A DNA stretch of 62,000 nucleotides from Adiantum capillus-veneris (GCA_014529385.2 CM043968.1:23996513-24058512); one strand, 5' to 3'. Counted from the first letter of the stretch, positions 23,711 through 34,171 are shown. Translations and numbers: made by a program. The notes: generated by a model from the sequence alone, not told the origin.

Positions 23711-24318
23711 AAAGCAATCGGCATGAGCGTGGAGAAAAAAATCTTGGCGTTCTTTTCTTCAGGTCAAAACATATTCAACTTTTATCCATGGTTCAGTTCT
23801 CCCAAAAGAATGAGTAAGAAAACTGAAGTTCATCAAGTACAATCTCTAAGCCCTTCATTTATCAAAGTCGCTTTCTCGGCCCGGTAGTCAACCACGGCGT
23901 AGTTCTTGTGGTACCAAGGGATCCCGAGTAGAACGTCACTCACGTGCCCTGAACACCCCTGTCATTGCAAACGAAGTTTGCCAATGCTCGGTGTAATGGC
24001 AACATCCCATCCGGGTGCCAGTCGAACTACCTCCGCCAGTGGCGTCAGTCTGTCGGGCGCAGTTCCAAATCGAGCCGCCAATTCCAAGTGAAAAGAAGTT
24101 GGCCTTGGCTCCTTCAAAAGAGCTTCTTGATCCTTCACTTTGCCCCAAAAAAAAAACGGCAAAGTTTGTACTTTCATTCATTTGATTCGGTGCAAGTCCC
24201 ACGCCATGTGGTACCAGTTCTGCTTTTCTATCTGCCTTTTCTGCCACATTCCTCAGCTGCTCTCGAACTCTCAGACCTGTCGTCGTCTTTATCATTCTGT
24301 TCTTTCTGTGCCTTATCA

Positions 24319-25810
24319 GGGCACTTTGCGGAAATATGTCCATGTTTCCCGCATCCAAAGCACTTCCCCTCTCTGATGAAGCGAGCTCTCTCCTCAGGAG
24401 TAAGCTTGGGTCGTGCATCCTTTTTTTTTCTCAGGGTTGCTCTTTTTCATTCTACTTTCATTCCCAGAAGTCTGTTTGGCTCGTTGTGTCATGGCCTCAT
24501 CTGTGGGGTAGGTCAGACTGCCAGAGTGAATGGCAAAGCCCCGCTTCGCATGACTCATCAACTCCTGAATAGAAGCTGACTTCTGTTCCAAGCAGTGATC
24601 TCGGATCTCTGTAGGTAGACCCAAGGTAAACCGCTCAATTTGTTCTCTGAACGAGATCTTCTTGAATGAAGAGGCGGGTAGAAAAGAGCTCCAGAATCTT
24701 TCACAATAAGAATTCACTGTATCGCTCTTGGTCATCCGGAGATGGTTCCAAGCAGCTCGTATATCTCGCTCAAACTCTTGAGTCAACCAAGAAGAAATAA
24801 AAAGCCTCTTGAATTTCAGCCATGTAACTGGCACAGTCTTGCTTAATAGAAGCGTGGACCACCAAGTACGAGCATTCCCCTCAGAGTAAGAGGCAGCTCT
24901 CCGAATCTTGGAGTGCTCTGAATAGCGTCCTCCCGCGAAAGCGATGTCAAACTGCTGTATAAGAGACAAAGCCTTCGAAGCATCTGAGTATCCTGAAAAG
25001 TATCAAACTTGATCGAGTGGCCACCTTCCTTAAACTCTCGGACTTTCTTGCTGTTATCTTCGAGAAAGTCATACTGGTTGGCTTTGTAAAAATTCTTCTT
25101 GTTCGCATAAAACTTTCCGTCATCGGAATCTGAGCTGTCTGTAGACGAGTCCTCAGTAGAACTGTCAGTCTCTGGGCGAGATGTAGCCTTCTTTGCCTTT
25201 TTCTTGCCCGTTCCGAAGCTTTGTGTCTTGCTTCACTTTTTGCTTTTTTTCTGTCTTCTTCGCTCTAATCCGAGGAGCTAGAAGAACTGTCAGAAGAAGA
25301 AGAAGAAGAACTGGGTACTCCTTCAAATCGAACACGCTTCTTCCGTTTCTTTGCTTTGTCGAATGTCGAATGACGACCCAAATATCCCGGGAAGTCAGTA
25401 CCTTTGTTCTGCTTTTTGCCGTGCTTTTTGCCGTGCTTTTTGCCTTTCTTTTGCACGTCGAAAAGCTGAGCAATCCGTGCATCAACCACGTTCTCCAGTT
25501 CCTTCTCCGTATATTTCTTGGAGGTAGAAGGTTTCTTGAGAGCGGGTTTCGGGAGTGGTGTTGTGGTTCTCTGCCACTCCATCTGTACCTCTTTCAAAGA
25601 GGTCTGGTTCATATATTTTACCATCTTCGGGTCCTTGGCAAAATTGAGCATCATCTTTGTTGCATCGCCAATCAATTGACGACGCTCCATCTCTGTTTGC
25701 TCCGCCTGAGTAGGCCGAGGCGGGCCATACTCTCTGTCTGAATCTTCGTTGTGATCCCAGCCCGCATCTCCAGATGCAAAGGGAGTCGACTGATCATTGC
25801 CTGAAGCCAT
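24319..25810 (-). pseudogene. F gag with CCHC zinc knuckle
   Basis: Starts at the Met at 25810 (MASGNDQSTPFASGDAG). An N-terminal region has Lys/Gly/His repeats (KKGKKHGKKHGKK) and a Ser/Asp run. A TAG and shifts at about 25268 lead into DSSDSDDGKFYANKKNFYK, then the retrotransposon gag core at 24969-24394 (QFDIAFAGGRYSE, ARTWWSTLL, VNSYCERFW). At about 24369-24319 is the knuckle CFGCGKHGHISAKC. Length is about 490 codons once shifts are allowed for, normal for a chromovirus gag. Confidence 0.82.
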
Positions 25811-25867
25811 AGGTGCCGCGGAAAAAAAATTCGGGGATCGGATTTCCCGTAGAAGAGAAATCGGCCG

Positions 25868-25881
25868 TGCTCTGATACCAC
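25868..25881 (-). promoter_or_regulatory. F primer binding site (tRNA-Met type)
   Basis: Minus strand G-TGGTATCAGAGCA immediately follows the 5' LTR end TTTGTTACA, with one intervening base. E uses the same spacing and sequence. Confidence 0.9.
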
Positions 25882-26426
25882 TGTAACAAACTTGGACACT
25901 CCAAGTCAAGAATCAACCGCGACAGCACCAAATAACCACTTCAAAACAATTCACAGATCACAATAGATTTGCACTGGCCCGGCGGAGTTCCGTGCCTAGA
26001 GATATTGGCCCCAAAGACTGGCGCCCCTTTCGGTATTTCTTTTTGTATTAATCAATCATCAAAGTACAAGAGAGCGGTTAGGGTTTCACTCTCAGACTCT
26101 GCGTCCAGATGCTTTGAGAAGTGAGGCCCTCACCACTAATTTAAAGGTTACAAGGGATGCCCAAAAGCAGAGCCCCAAAAGCTTTTAAAATCAAAAGCAT
26201 CAGTTCTCTCTCTCTCTTAGAGAGTCTTTTCTCTTTTTTTTTTATAAAAAAAAGCTCATCATTTTCCAAAAAAAAAAAAAAGCTCATCCATTCGCTCATC
26301 ATTTTCCAAAAAAAAAAAATTAATAATCCGCCTCCGCGATTTCCGGAATTTAGGGTTTTTGGCAAAAATTAGGGTTTGCAGGAATTTTAGGGTTTCTGCT
26401 GTCCGCCACGTCATCACTTTGTGACA
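25882..26426 (-). repeat. F 5' LTR
   Basis: 545-bp partner of 20273-20829. It has an A-tract duplication (AAAAGCTCATC repeated at about 26250-26305) absent from the other copy, and one fewer telobox unit. Confidence 0.92.
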
Positions 26427-26431
26427 CCACT

Positions 26432-26527
26432 TCTTCACCTCCAAATCCGGATCTATACCCTAAACGATGGCAAGCTTCGATGATCAATGACCTGATATAA
26501 TGTGGATGAAGTACAAGGGGGTGGGGT
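26432..26527 (-). repeat. Copia element G: 5' leader, decayed primer site and LTR edge
   Basis: Minus strand from about 26493 reads TTGATCATCGAAGCTTGCC, a decayed TGGTATCAGAGCTTGCC primer site. To its right ATAATGTGGATGAAGTACAAG resembles the LTR-like block at about 13800. The LTR is cut at 26527 by element H and its remainder is not found, so G's 5' LTR is mostly lost. Confidence 0.45.
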
Positions 26528-26683
26528 TGTTAGATCCCATTATTTAGTTTGGCTTTTAGGTATTTATTTTAAATATTTGTCAAAGTCTGGGTAGGGCAAT
26601 TTATTGAGGTTGCTATATAAGCAACCCTCAGCCCCCATTGTATTCACATCAGTTATTCATTGCCAAGGTTGGTTGGTTCAGGA

Positions 26684-26759
<76 letters not shown>

Positions 26760-26783
26760 GCTTCCGCATCGTCGACTTTGACA
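26528..26783 (+). repeat. H 5' LTR
   Basis: 256 bp, TGTTAGATCCC to CTTTGACA, with (CT)n at 26685-26757. TATATAAGCAACC at about 26615 is a plausible TATA region. It abuts the primer site at 26784. Confidence 0.82.
26685..26757 (+). repeat. (CT)n microsatellite in H 5' LTR
   Basis: About 36 uninterrupted CT units. Ser-Leu and Arg-Glu ORFs across it are artefacts of the repeat. Confidence 0.97.
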
Positions 26784-26797
26784 TGGTATCAGAGCTA
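26784..26797 (+). promoter_or_regulatory. H primer binding site (tRNA-Met type)
   Basis: TGGTATCAGAGCTA follows the LTR end TTGACA with no gap. Sequence and position are those of a plant LTR-element primer site. Confidence 0.9.
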
Positions 26798-27204
26798 CGT
26801 GCTCTTTGATCGCGGGAGAAAAACGGCACAGAGAAGAGGAAAGGAACTTGTTGCGGGGAGGAGCTTTGAACTCGCGGAGCAGCGGGGTGTTGGCAAAGTG
26901 CTTCTCAAAACGCTAGCGTTTTTAGAGTGCCGTGGCGGTAGCTCTACATTTTCAAGCTTGGGGTGTTCAGGAGGAGAATCTTAGCAACAACAACACAACG
27001 TCAAGAAATGTTTTGTTGAAAGCCTGCTAGCTACAGCGTTTTGAGATGCTGTAAAAAGGGGGCCTTTGCGAAGCAATGGAAAGCTCCAACTGTTGGCAGC
27101 TTTGCTAGCACTTTGATATGCAATCGACCATTGGGTTCCTTTTGTAGCGCTATTTATTTGCAGCCTATTGAAATGTAGAGGGCCTAGACCCACCAACAGT
27201 TGGT

Positions 27205-27780
27205 TTGTGTGAAGAAAAGCCTTCAAAACTATGGCGTTTTGAGATGTTGAGGAGATTGTCATATTTTTGGCCTGCCTCTATAAGAAGCATCTTGAAACGC
27301 TACCTAAAGGACACACGTTCCAAAGCTAGTCAAAATGGAAATTTCCCGCTTCAACGGCTACCACAAAGAGCCAAGATCAACATGGCTATGGAAAATGGAT
27401 CGACCAACGCCCAATTAGCAGCCTCTCCACAAGTAACGTGCTCAAGCGAGTCGGCAATTTGTTTAGCTTGCGGTTACAAGGCCAAAGGCAAATGCATGAG
27501 CTTGCAAAAGGACATCGGCAAAGGCAAGCTTGACAAGGTTGGCAATACCACTACTCAATTAGCTGCCTCGGTACCCACGAGGTCCGAAAACAGTTGTTAT
27601 AAATGTGACATGACGCTTTGTTTCGCTTGGGAGTCTGAAGCCAAAGACAAAAGCAAGAACTCACAAGAAGACAAAGACAAAGGCAAGCTAGACAGAGATG
27701 ATGGTAATAAAGATTTTCCAGAGGAGATCAGCATGGCACACGCGGTGGCGACCACAATGGCCACGACACCAAATTTCTAG
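27205..27780 (+). CDS. H internal ORF with two related Cys-containing repeats
   Basis: 192 codons open; an internal Met at 27382 (MAMENGSTNAQ) is an equally good start. From there two tandem modules are visible: TQLAAS/AQLAAS, then a Cys block (ICLACGYKAKGKC in the first, NSCYKCDMTLCF in the second), then a Lys/Gly/Asp tail (KDIGKGKLDK, KDKGKLDRDDGN). The CxxC pairs could bind zinc. It is not gag or pol by any motif I know. It may be captured host sequence or a diverged gag. An open frame in an otherwise dead region suggests youth or function, but only this copy is seen. Function unknown. Confidence 0.45.
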   Translation: MCEEKPSKLWRFEMLRRLSYFWPASIRSILKRYLKDTRSKASQNGNFPLQRLPQRAKINMAMENGSTNAQLAASPQVTCSSESAICLACGYKAKGKCMSLQKDIGKGKLDKVGNTTTQLAASVPTRSENSCYKCDMTLCFAWESEAKDKSKNSQEDKDKGKLDRDDGNKDFPEEISMAHAVATTMATTPNF

Positions 27781-28290
27781 TCAAAGAGCAATTGCCGCTA
27801 CTAGCTTCAGCCAGAGAGGGACAAACAATGCTCCGTATAATTAATTTGGATTGTGTTGGAGTTCGTTATCGTTGTTTGAGCCCGTAGGTCGGAATTCAAG
27901 GCATATGCATCCGGCAGGGAACCAATCAAACGTATCTAAAACACTATGGATGAGTGCACCAATGCATTGTTGTTGGTCTAATTATGGACAGGATGTGTTT
28001 CAAAGTTCATTGTTTGGAAAGTATTTTGGACGTGATGTGTTCACAGTTCACGAATGGAGATTCTTGGACGTAGTGTGGTCTATAGTTCAATTTTCTAAAC
28101 GGAAACCGATGCTCAAGATGGCATTCTTCTAAGGTACAAAGTTGAGGATTAGCGAATCTGAGGTGTATCGAGTAGTCTGCAACTGGGGTGTCCATGATAA
28201 CTTCGTCATCGACTTGGTCTCACTATTGATGTCCACTATGAGTTGCAGAGAGGGTGTTAAGAGTTTTGGCATCTCAAGTGAACTGCCCAA

Positions 28291-28592
<302 letters not shown>

Positions 28593-28639
28593 GGGCGGGC
28601 AAAACAATGACGAGAACACGCAAATAATGAGCAAACTAA

Positions 28640-29028
28640 GCATCAACCTCATGCAGAGTTCACTATGGTGCCTCTTGGTCTCCAATCCACTCGGCTAGCA
28701 CCCTTCACTTGCAGACCAAAGGACAATGTATCCCATAAAAATTGTATAGCTAGTTCCTCTCCAAGTTCAAGACGTCACATTTCCTCTGAATTTTGTGGTA
28801 GTGTCTTTGCCTCAGGTAAAGGATGGCTTTGTTGATCAATAGACCTTGGCTACGACACACCAAAGCTCTTCATGATTAAGACAGTGATGCAATGTGGATC
28901 AAAACACTTTGAATCGTCTATGCATTCCATCTAGCTTGAGGGAGGCATTGACCCCACTATCCACCATAGCTCTCTCTTTATAGAATCTAAACCAGACCAG
29001 TCACCAACCAGTTGTGGACACCTGCAAG
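28640..29028 (+). pseudogene. R1-like gypsy protease-region remnant, left part
   Basis: The plus strand matches the R1 polyprotein: SINLM (from GSGINLMP), LGLQSTRLAPFT, then VVVSLPQVKDGF, RPWLRHTKALHD and SDAMWIKT, with shifts and stops between blocks. R1 has SALGLQPTRPAPFT and GRPWLRHTKALHDWG. It is cut at 29028 by element E and resumes at 36290. It is on the opposite strand to R1 and too decayed to be active. Confidence 0.8.
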
Positions 29029-30044
29029 TGTCACAAGACAGGGACCACGTGCCAATAGAAAAGAACAGACTTAACAAACTTTAGCACTTCAATAAAAACA
29101 GAACTGAGAGAGAGAGGCTACACACGACACGGAGTGGCGGAATTCCACCCCAGAGAGTATTGGCCCCAAACCTTGGCGCCCATTTCGGTATTTCTTTATA
29201 TTGCATCAACACAGCACAAGTCGGTACTCCAGACTCTGCGCCTTCTCCCGGAAGCATGCCAGAGAATGAGCCCTAACCTCATATTTAAAGGCCCTTGGCT
29301 TGAAAAGCAGTTACAGTGAAAAAGCCTTCAAAACTCAAAAGCTTCTAGTCCAAAAGCAATGCTCAAAAGCTGCAGCGTAAAATCCGGAATTCCGTACAGT
29401 TGCCACGTCAACAATCAACGCAGAACGCAGAAATCCATACAGCATGCCACGTCATCAATCAACGTGATTTTCGGGAATCTACCACGTCATCAGCCAGCTT
29501 CGCGATTTCTTGTGTGTGTGAGTCCTGCTTTATTTTAATTCTTTATGTCACTTGGGGCCCCATCGAACGGGGTCCCCATAAGTTGGTAAAACTTCTTGTT
29601 CTGTTACTTGTTCTCTTAGGGTTTAGGCCCCTCGGCCGGCAGCTGCAATGTCACGTGACACATCTAACCCTATGTGCACGTGGACAAGCTACTTCACGAC
29701 ATGGGTTCAGTTCAGTTAGCTTAGGAAGTGTTCTGGCACTTTATGAGTCTGTTCGCAAACCGTGCATGTCCAGACACTTAGATTAGATGCATATACTCTG
29801 GTTGCACAGAGCATGATCATCAACATTACCATCAGATTCCATCAGGAACATTTTCCAGTGCATTAAACCTATTTTCCCTATTTTTGACATTTTTCACTTA
29901 TTTATTAAGTGACTTTTTGTTGGGAAATAGGTAGGGCAATTACCCTAAGATAATATATAAGGAAACCAGAGCTAGCACTTTCTGGTAGAAGAGGCAACAG
30001 GAGCACCTTGCTCAACAGGCAACTTCTCAGCAAGACCTCCCACA

Positions 30045-30335
30045 GAGGCCTAGCGTTTTTGCAAGAGGCAGCAAAACCTAGCGTTTTTGCATCAGATCAG
30101 CCAGCGTTTTTGCATCAGATCAGCCAGCGTTTTTGCACTTGCAGATTCTCGGCGACAGTACACAGCAGATCAGCCCTAGCGTTAGCACATTCTCCACAAA
30201 AGACAACAGATTCCCAACGTTAGTAGATTTCCACCGTAGGAACCAAATCAGCCCTAGCGTTTTTGGTTTGCAGATCAGCCTCGGCGTTTTGCAATTCCAT
30301 CGCGACAGATTCAGCCCTAGAACTAGCGTTTTCAG
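30045..30335 (+). repeat. Dispersed AGCGTTTTTG motif cluster in N LTR
   Basis: GCGTTTTTG occurs five times here, twice as the pair TTTTTGCATCAGATCAGCCA, with further degenerate CTAGCGTT and GGCGTTTTGC words. The same cluster is in all four N LTRs (N1 on the reverse strand). It lies just downstream of the probable TATA region, so it would be in the transcript leader (R/U5). Confidence 0.7.
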
Positions 30336-30667
30336 TTTTCAGCAATCAGCTACAACAGAAGAAGTCCCAAACCTCACAGATCTCACCTTCCCGCAGCAGA
30401 TCCTCGCTTCACGGTCAGATCCAGCGAAGTTTGCAGATTCAGCCCAGAAAACGCAGATTTCAGCATCTGCGTTTTCAGCGCGTCGTCTTCGCCATCGACA
30501 TCATCATCGACATACAGTCAGAATTCAGCAGATAAAGATTTGCAGATTTTAGCCCTTAGCATTTTCAGATTTCAGCCCCTCTCGTCATCGTCGGGAAGTC
30601 AAGCATTGTAGAGATTTGTGCAATCATAAGTAGACCGCTCTCGCCATAGAGAGTGGGGCCTTCGGAG

Positions 30668-30854
30668 CATAGTTACCAGGGACGGGAAACCGGAACGGGA
30701 AACCGGAACGGGAAACCGGAACGGGAACGCGGAACAAAATGCCATTCCCTGTTACGAGTACTCACGTTTGAAACACGGAACGGGGATTCGGAACGGGAAC
30801 TTGGAATGGGAACGGGGAATGGAGACCTGAAAACGGCCATTCCCTGTTACTATG
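30668..30854. mobile_element. hAT-like MITE inside N2 5' LTR
   Basis: The 3' LTR reads straight through GGGGCCTTCGGAGGAGGG, whereas here 187 bp interrupt it. The insert is flanked by the 8-bp duplication CTTCGGAG (30660-30667 and 30855-30862). Its ends are imperfect inverted repeats, CATAGTTACCAGGGA and TCCCTGTTACTATG. The interior holds GGAACGGGAAACC repeats. An 8-bp duplication with CAGGG-containing ends fits a non-autonomous hAT element. Confidence 0.88.
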
Positions 30855-31078
30855 CTTCGGAGGAGGGTTTGAAAACATTCTGGTGTCGAATTCTTCTCTC
30901 TCTATCTCTCAGTCTCAGCACCTTCATTCACAGTGTTTATCCACTTTGTTTGTGTCACTTGTACTCTCTCACTAAAGGAACGGAAGGCTCTCCCTTCCGT
31001 AAGTAAAAGGAACCTTGAGCACAGTTCGGATCACTCATCTTGAGCAAAGTTCAACATTCACTTCCGCTACACCTTACA

Positions 31079-31093
31079 TTGGTATCAGAGCTT
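31079..31093 (+). promoter_or_regulatory. N2 primer binding site (tRNA-Met type)
   Basis: TTGGTATCAGAGCTT directly after the 5' LTR end CTTACA. Confidence 0.93.
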
Positions 31094-31511
31094 TGACAGT
31101 GTTCTGTATCACTCAAGGAAAGAATCACAAGATTTTTATTTTTTTTGCTTGTTGCGGTCGCATGTAACCCAAGTCCTCTTGGCCGTGTCGATTTCTAATC
31201 GTATTTTTGAAGAGTGACAGGAAACCCAAGAAAGAAGGGCTTGTCTTTCCTCCCCTTGTGCCTCTTTTCCCTCATTGAGAGCGGACCGTGCACTTAGCAG
31301 CCGACCAATCGATGTGAGGTGGGAAAAAGCAACCTTTGTGTGAGCGCAAGGCCGCGAAGTGGTGCGCCCGCGGAAAAGAGTAGAACTCAAGTGAAGAGAA
31401 GATCCTTCTGTAGCACAGATTGCAAGCGAAAGAAGAACCGCAACGCAAGAACCTCGAGATGCTTAAGAACCCAAAACCACAAGAACCCACAAGAATCCAC
31501 GACTTCAGTGG

Positions 31512-32061
31512 ATGGTCATTACTCAAAGCGGAATGGATACTTCGCTTGGAGGTGATGAGCATGAGGGTGGTGAAGAAGAATTTTCCCCACTAGGCAGTTT
31601 TTCCGACCCTCCCCCTTCCCCATCTACGCCAAGGATTGCACTAACTCCTATAGAGGCTTTCGACAAGAGGATGATGGACAGGAAGTTAGAAAGCGACGAA
31701 ATAATGGCAGCCATAGAGCGTAAATACGAAGACAGAATGGCAGCCATAGCGCGTGAGCGCGAGGAAAGAGAAGCAAAGTTTTGATCGCGAGACCAAAGCA
31801 AGAAAAGCAATGAACAACCGACACATGAATGAGATGTTGCCACTCTTTTCTCAAGTTCAAGCACAGATGCAAGAGATGCGGGAAAAGGAGACTCGCTCAG
31901 TCTCTTCTTCTCCAAAGCATGACACACAGGATTTGCATGATGATAAGCATGAAGAATTGCATGACAATGACAAGCATGATGATTTGCATGATCAAGATGT
32001 GATTTCTCACGAGCATGATGATTTGTATGACCATGATGTGATTGTTCACAAGAATTTATGA
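31512..32061 (+). pseudogene. N-family ORF1, copy 2 (one frameshift)
   Basis: 31512-31784 encodes MDTSLGGDEHEGGEEEF, a Pro-rich stretch and a coiled coil (IMAAIERKYEDRMAAIARER). A shift near 31781 continues in 31753-32061 with FDRETKARKAMNNRHMNEM, then the His/Asp tract HDDLHDQDVISHEHDDLYD. The part matching N1's ILALEPRSKE units is absent; sequence after 32061 instead resembles N1's tail (SQHALFECFIRDRFLYF at about 32084). The repeat tract differs in unit number from N1, showing expansion or contraction in this protein. Confidence 0.58.
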
Positions 32062-32441
32062 AGTACTATGTGTTTGAATGATTAGTCAGCACGCATTGTT
32101 TGAGTGTTTCATTCGTGATCGTTTCCTGTATTTTAGTCAGTATCTTTATGTGATCCCTTTTCATAGGCATGCCATATTGTACGTTGAGCACGATTCACTC
32201 ATGAATGAGCACGAATGTATGTGGATGACTCATAACAAGATGAAAAGTATGCATTCAAGGAATTCACATTCCATATCTCTTCCTTGCATGACACAGTTTC
32301 AGAAAGAGCACAAGAAGGATTGAGCATCAAACATAGGCATTTCCATTGTGATTTGCCACAGTTGATTGATTTAGCTCACAAATCCCATTGTTTGCGGTGT
32401 TTGATGAACGGTTTGGCACTCCGTAACTTTGTTCATCTGCA

Positions 32442-32790
32442 TTGCTTGCACAGGTTTTTCGAAGGAATAGTATTTTTCCAGTCACTTTACATGGAATGGG
32501 TATGTTCATGTTTTTGTGTTGGAAGTGGTTTCAGGAATTTTCATCCTCGGAAATTCTTGAAGAAGGTAGACGCATGACTATCGACGAAGTTGAAGCATTG
32601 AAGGAGCCACAAAAGACTTTGTCGCTTTCGGCGCGGCCCAAAGAAGCAAGCATTGCAGACATTTATGAAGTTCAAGTATCGCATGACCCACGCATCAAAG
32701 TGGGCCGGCGAAGAGTCCTTTCCAGGATTCCAGACGTTGTTGGCCATCCTCGACGCCTTACAGATCAGTACCAGTACCTCACTTTGAAAA
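32442..32790 (+). CDS. N-family ORF2 (unknown), copy 2
   Basis: Open from 32442 into the LTR. The part shared with N1 begins MFMFLCWKWFQEFSSSEILEE and runs through TIDEVEALKEPQKTLSLSAR, DIYEVQVSHDPRIKVGRRR and YQYLTLKRRG, ending in codons of the polypurine tract. This copy lacks the 2-base insertion found in N1. There is no recognised domain, and the short hydrophobic segment is too weak to call a membrane span. It may instead be the relic 3' end of a lost pol. Confidence 0.42.
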
Positions 32791-32798
32791 GGAGGGGA
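32787..32798 (+). promoter_or_regulatory. N2 polypurine tract
   Basis: AAAAGGAGGGGA directly precedes the 3' LTR start TGTCACG. Confidence 0.88.
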
Positions 32799-34001
32799 TG
32801 TCACGTGACACATCTAACCCTATGTGCACGTGGACAAGCTACTTCACGACATGGGTTCAGTTTCGTTAGCTTAGGAAGTGTTTTGGCACTTTTGTGAGTC
32901 TGGTCGCAGACCGTGCATGTCCAAACACTTAGATTAGATACATATCCTCTGGTTGCACAGAGCATGATCATCAGCATTACCATTAGATTCCATCGGGATC
33001 ATTTTCCAATGCATTAAACCTATTTTTCCTATTTTTGACATTTTTCACTTATTTATTAAGTGACTTTTGTTGGGAACTGGGTAGGGCAATTTCCTTAAGA
33101 TAATATATAAGGAAACCAGAGCTAGCACTTTCTGGCAGAAGAGGCAGCAAGAGCACCTTGCTCAACAGGCAACTTCTCAGCAAGACTCCCCACAAAGGCT
33201 TAGCGTTTTTGCAAGAGACAGCAGAACCTAGCGTTTTTGCATCAGATTAGCCATCGTTTTTGCACTTGCAGATTCTCGACAACAGTAGACAGCAAATAAG
33301 CCCTAGCGTTAGCAGATTCCCCACAGAAGACAGTAGATTCCCAGCGTTAGCAGATTTCCACCGCAGGAACCAAATCAACCCTAGCGTTTTTTATTTGCAG
33401 ATCAATCTCGGCGTTTTGCACTTCCATCGCGACAAATTCAACCCTAGAACCAGCGTTTTCGGTTTTCAGCAACAGTTACCACCGCAGAAGAAGTGCCAAG
33501 CCTCGCAGATCTCACCTTCTCACAGCAAATCCTCGCCGCACGGTCAGATCTAGCGAAGTTTGCAGTTTCAGCCCAGAAAACGCAGATTTCGGCATCTGCA
33601 TTTTCAGCGCGTCATCATCGTCATCGACATAGAGTCAGAATTCAGCAAATAAAGATTTTCAGATTTCAGCCCCTCTCGTCGTTGTCCTCATCGTCGTCGA
33701 CGTCGTCGGCAAGTCAAGCATTGTAGAGATTTGTGCAATCATAAGTAGACTGCTCTCACCATAGAGAGTGGGGCCTTCGGAGGAGGGTTTGACAACATTC
33801 TGTTGTCGTATTCTTCTCTCTCTATCTCTCAGTCTCAGCACCTTCATTCACAGTGTTTATCCACTTTGTTTGTGATCACTTGCACTCTCTCACTAAAGGA
33901 GCAGAAGGCTCTCTCTTCCGTAAGTAAACGGAACCTTGAGCACAGTTCGGAGCACTCATCTTGAGCAAAGTTCAACATTCACTTCCGTTGTGTACCTTAC
34001 A
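32799..34001 (+). repeat. N2 3' LTR
   Basis: 1203 bp, TGTCACGTGACA to GTACCTTACA. No MITE, so the MITE entered the 5' LTR after N2 inserted. Confidence 0.93.
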
Positions 34002-34171
34002 TGCAAGTTGGCTCCATTCTTCAGGGCTTTGACACGTCAGCAGTTTGTTACATCTCCCCTTCTTGAAAGAGAGTAATCGTCCGCGATTACAGCATATCTG
34101 CAAAACAACTCAAGTTAGATCAAAAATTTCCGAGAATCATTTCGAGGGACATTCCGTTTGGTCCTTTTTTT

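Larger units (their letters stand above)
20273..26426 (-). mobile_element. F: Ty3/gypsy chromovirus, minus strand
   Basis: LTRs at 20273-20829 and 25882-26426, a tRNA-Met-type primer site (minus GTGGTATCAGAGCACGG), a polypurine tract (AAGAGGGGGGTA) and the target duplication CCACT (20268-20272 and 26427-26431) bound a 6.15-kb element. Gag, zinc knuckle, protease, RT, RNase H, integrase and a chromodomain follow in gypsy order. A chromodomain after integrase marks it as a chromovirus. It lies in the 5' region of copia element G. Many shifts and stops make it non-autonomous now. Confidence 0.92.
29649..31078 (+). repeat. N2 5' LTR (contains a MITE)
   Basis: 1430 bp, or 1235 without the MITE and its duplicated site. 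Starts TGTCACGTGACA, ends CACCTTACA. GATAATATATAAGGAAACC at about 29950 is a likely TATA region. A run of CCTAGCGTTTTTGC-type motifs lies at 30045-30335. Confidence 0.93.
29649..34001 (+). mobile_element. N2: pol-less LTR retrotransposon (family N, copy 2)
   Basis: LTRs 29649-31078 and 32799-34001, primer site TTGGTATCAGAGC at 31079, polypurine tract ending at 32798 and perfect target duplication TGCAA (29644-29648, 34002-34006). It is the inverse orientation of N1 and inserted in E's LTR. The 1.72-kb interior encodes the same two ORFs as N1 and no enzymes. The 5' LTR holds a MITE. Confidence 0.94.
29029..34052 (-). repeat. E 3' LTR, split by N2
   Basis: 29029-29648 and 34002-34052 together form about 666 bp matching 35613-36284 (TGTCACAAGAC...TTTGTTACA). 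N2 plus one TGCAA copy accounts for the interruption exactly. Confidence 0.9.

Noticed and set aside
25193-25741. 182-residue plus-strand ORF opposite F gag
   Set aside because: Shadow of the Lys-rich minus-strand gag frame (Phe-rich antisense).
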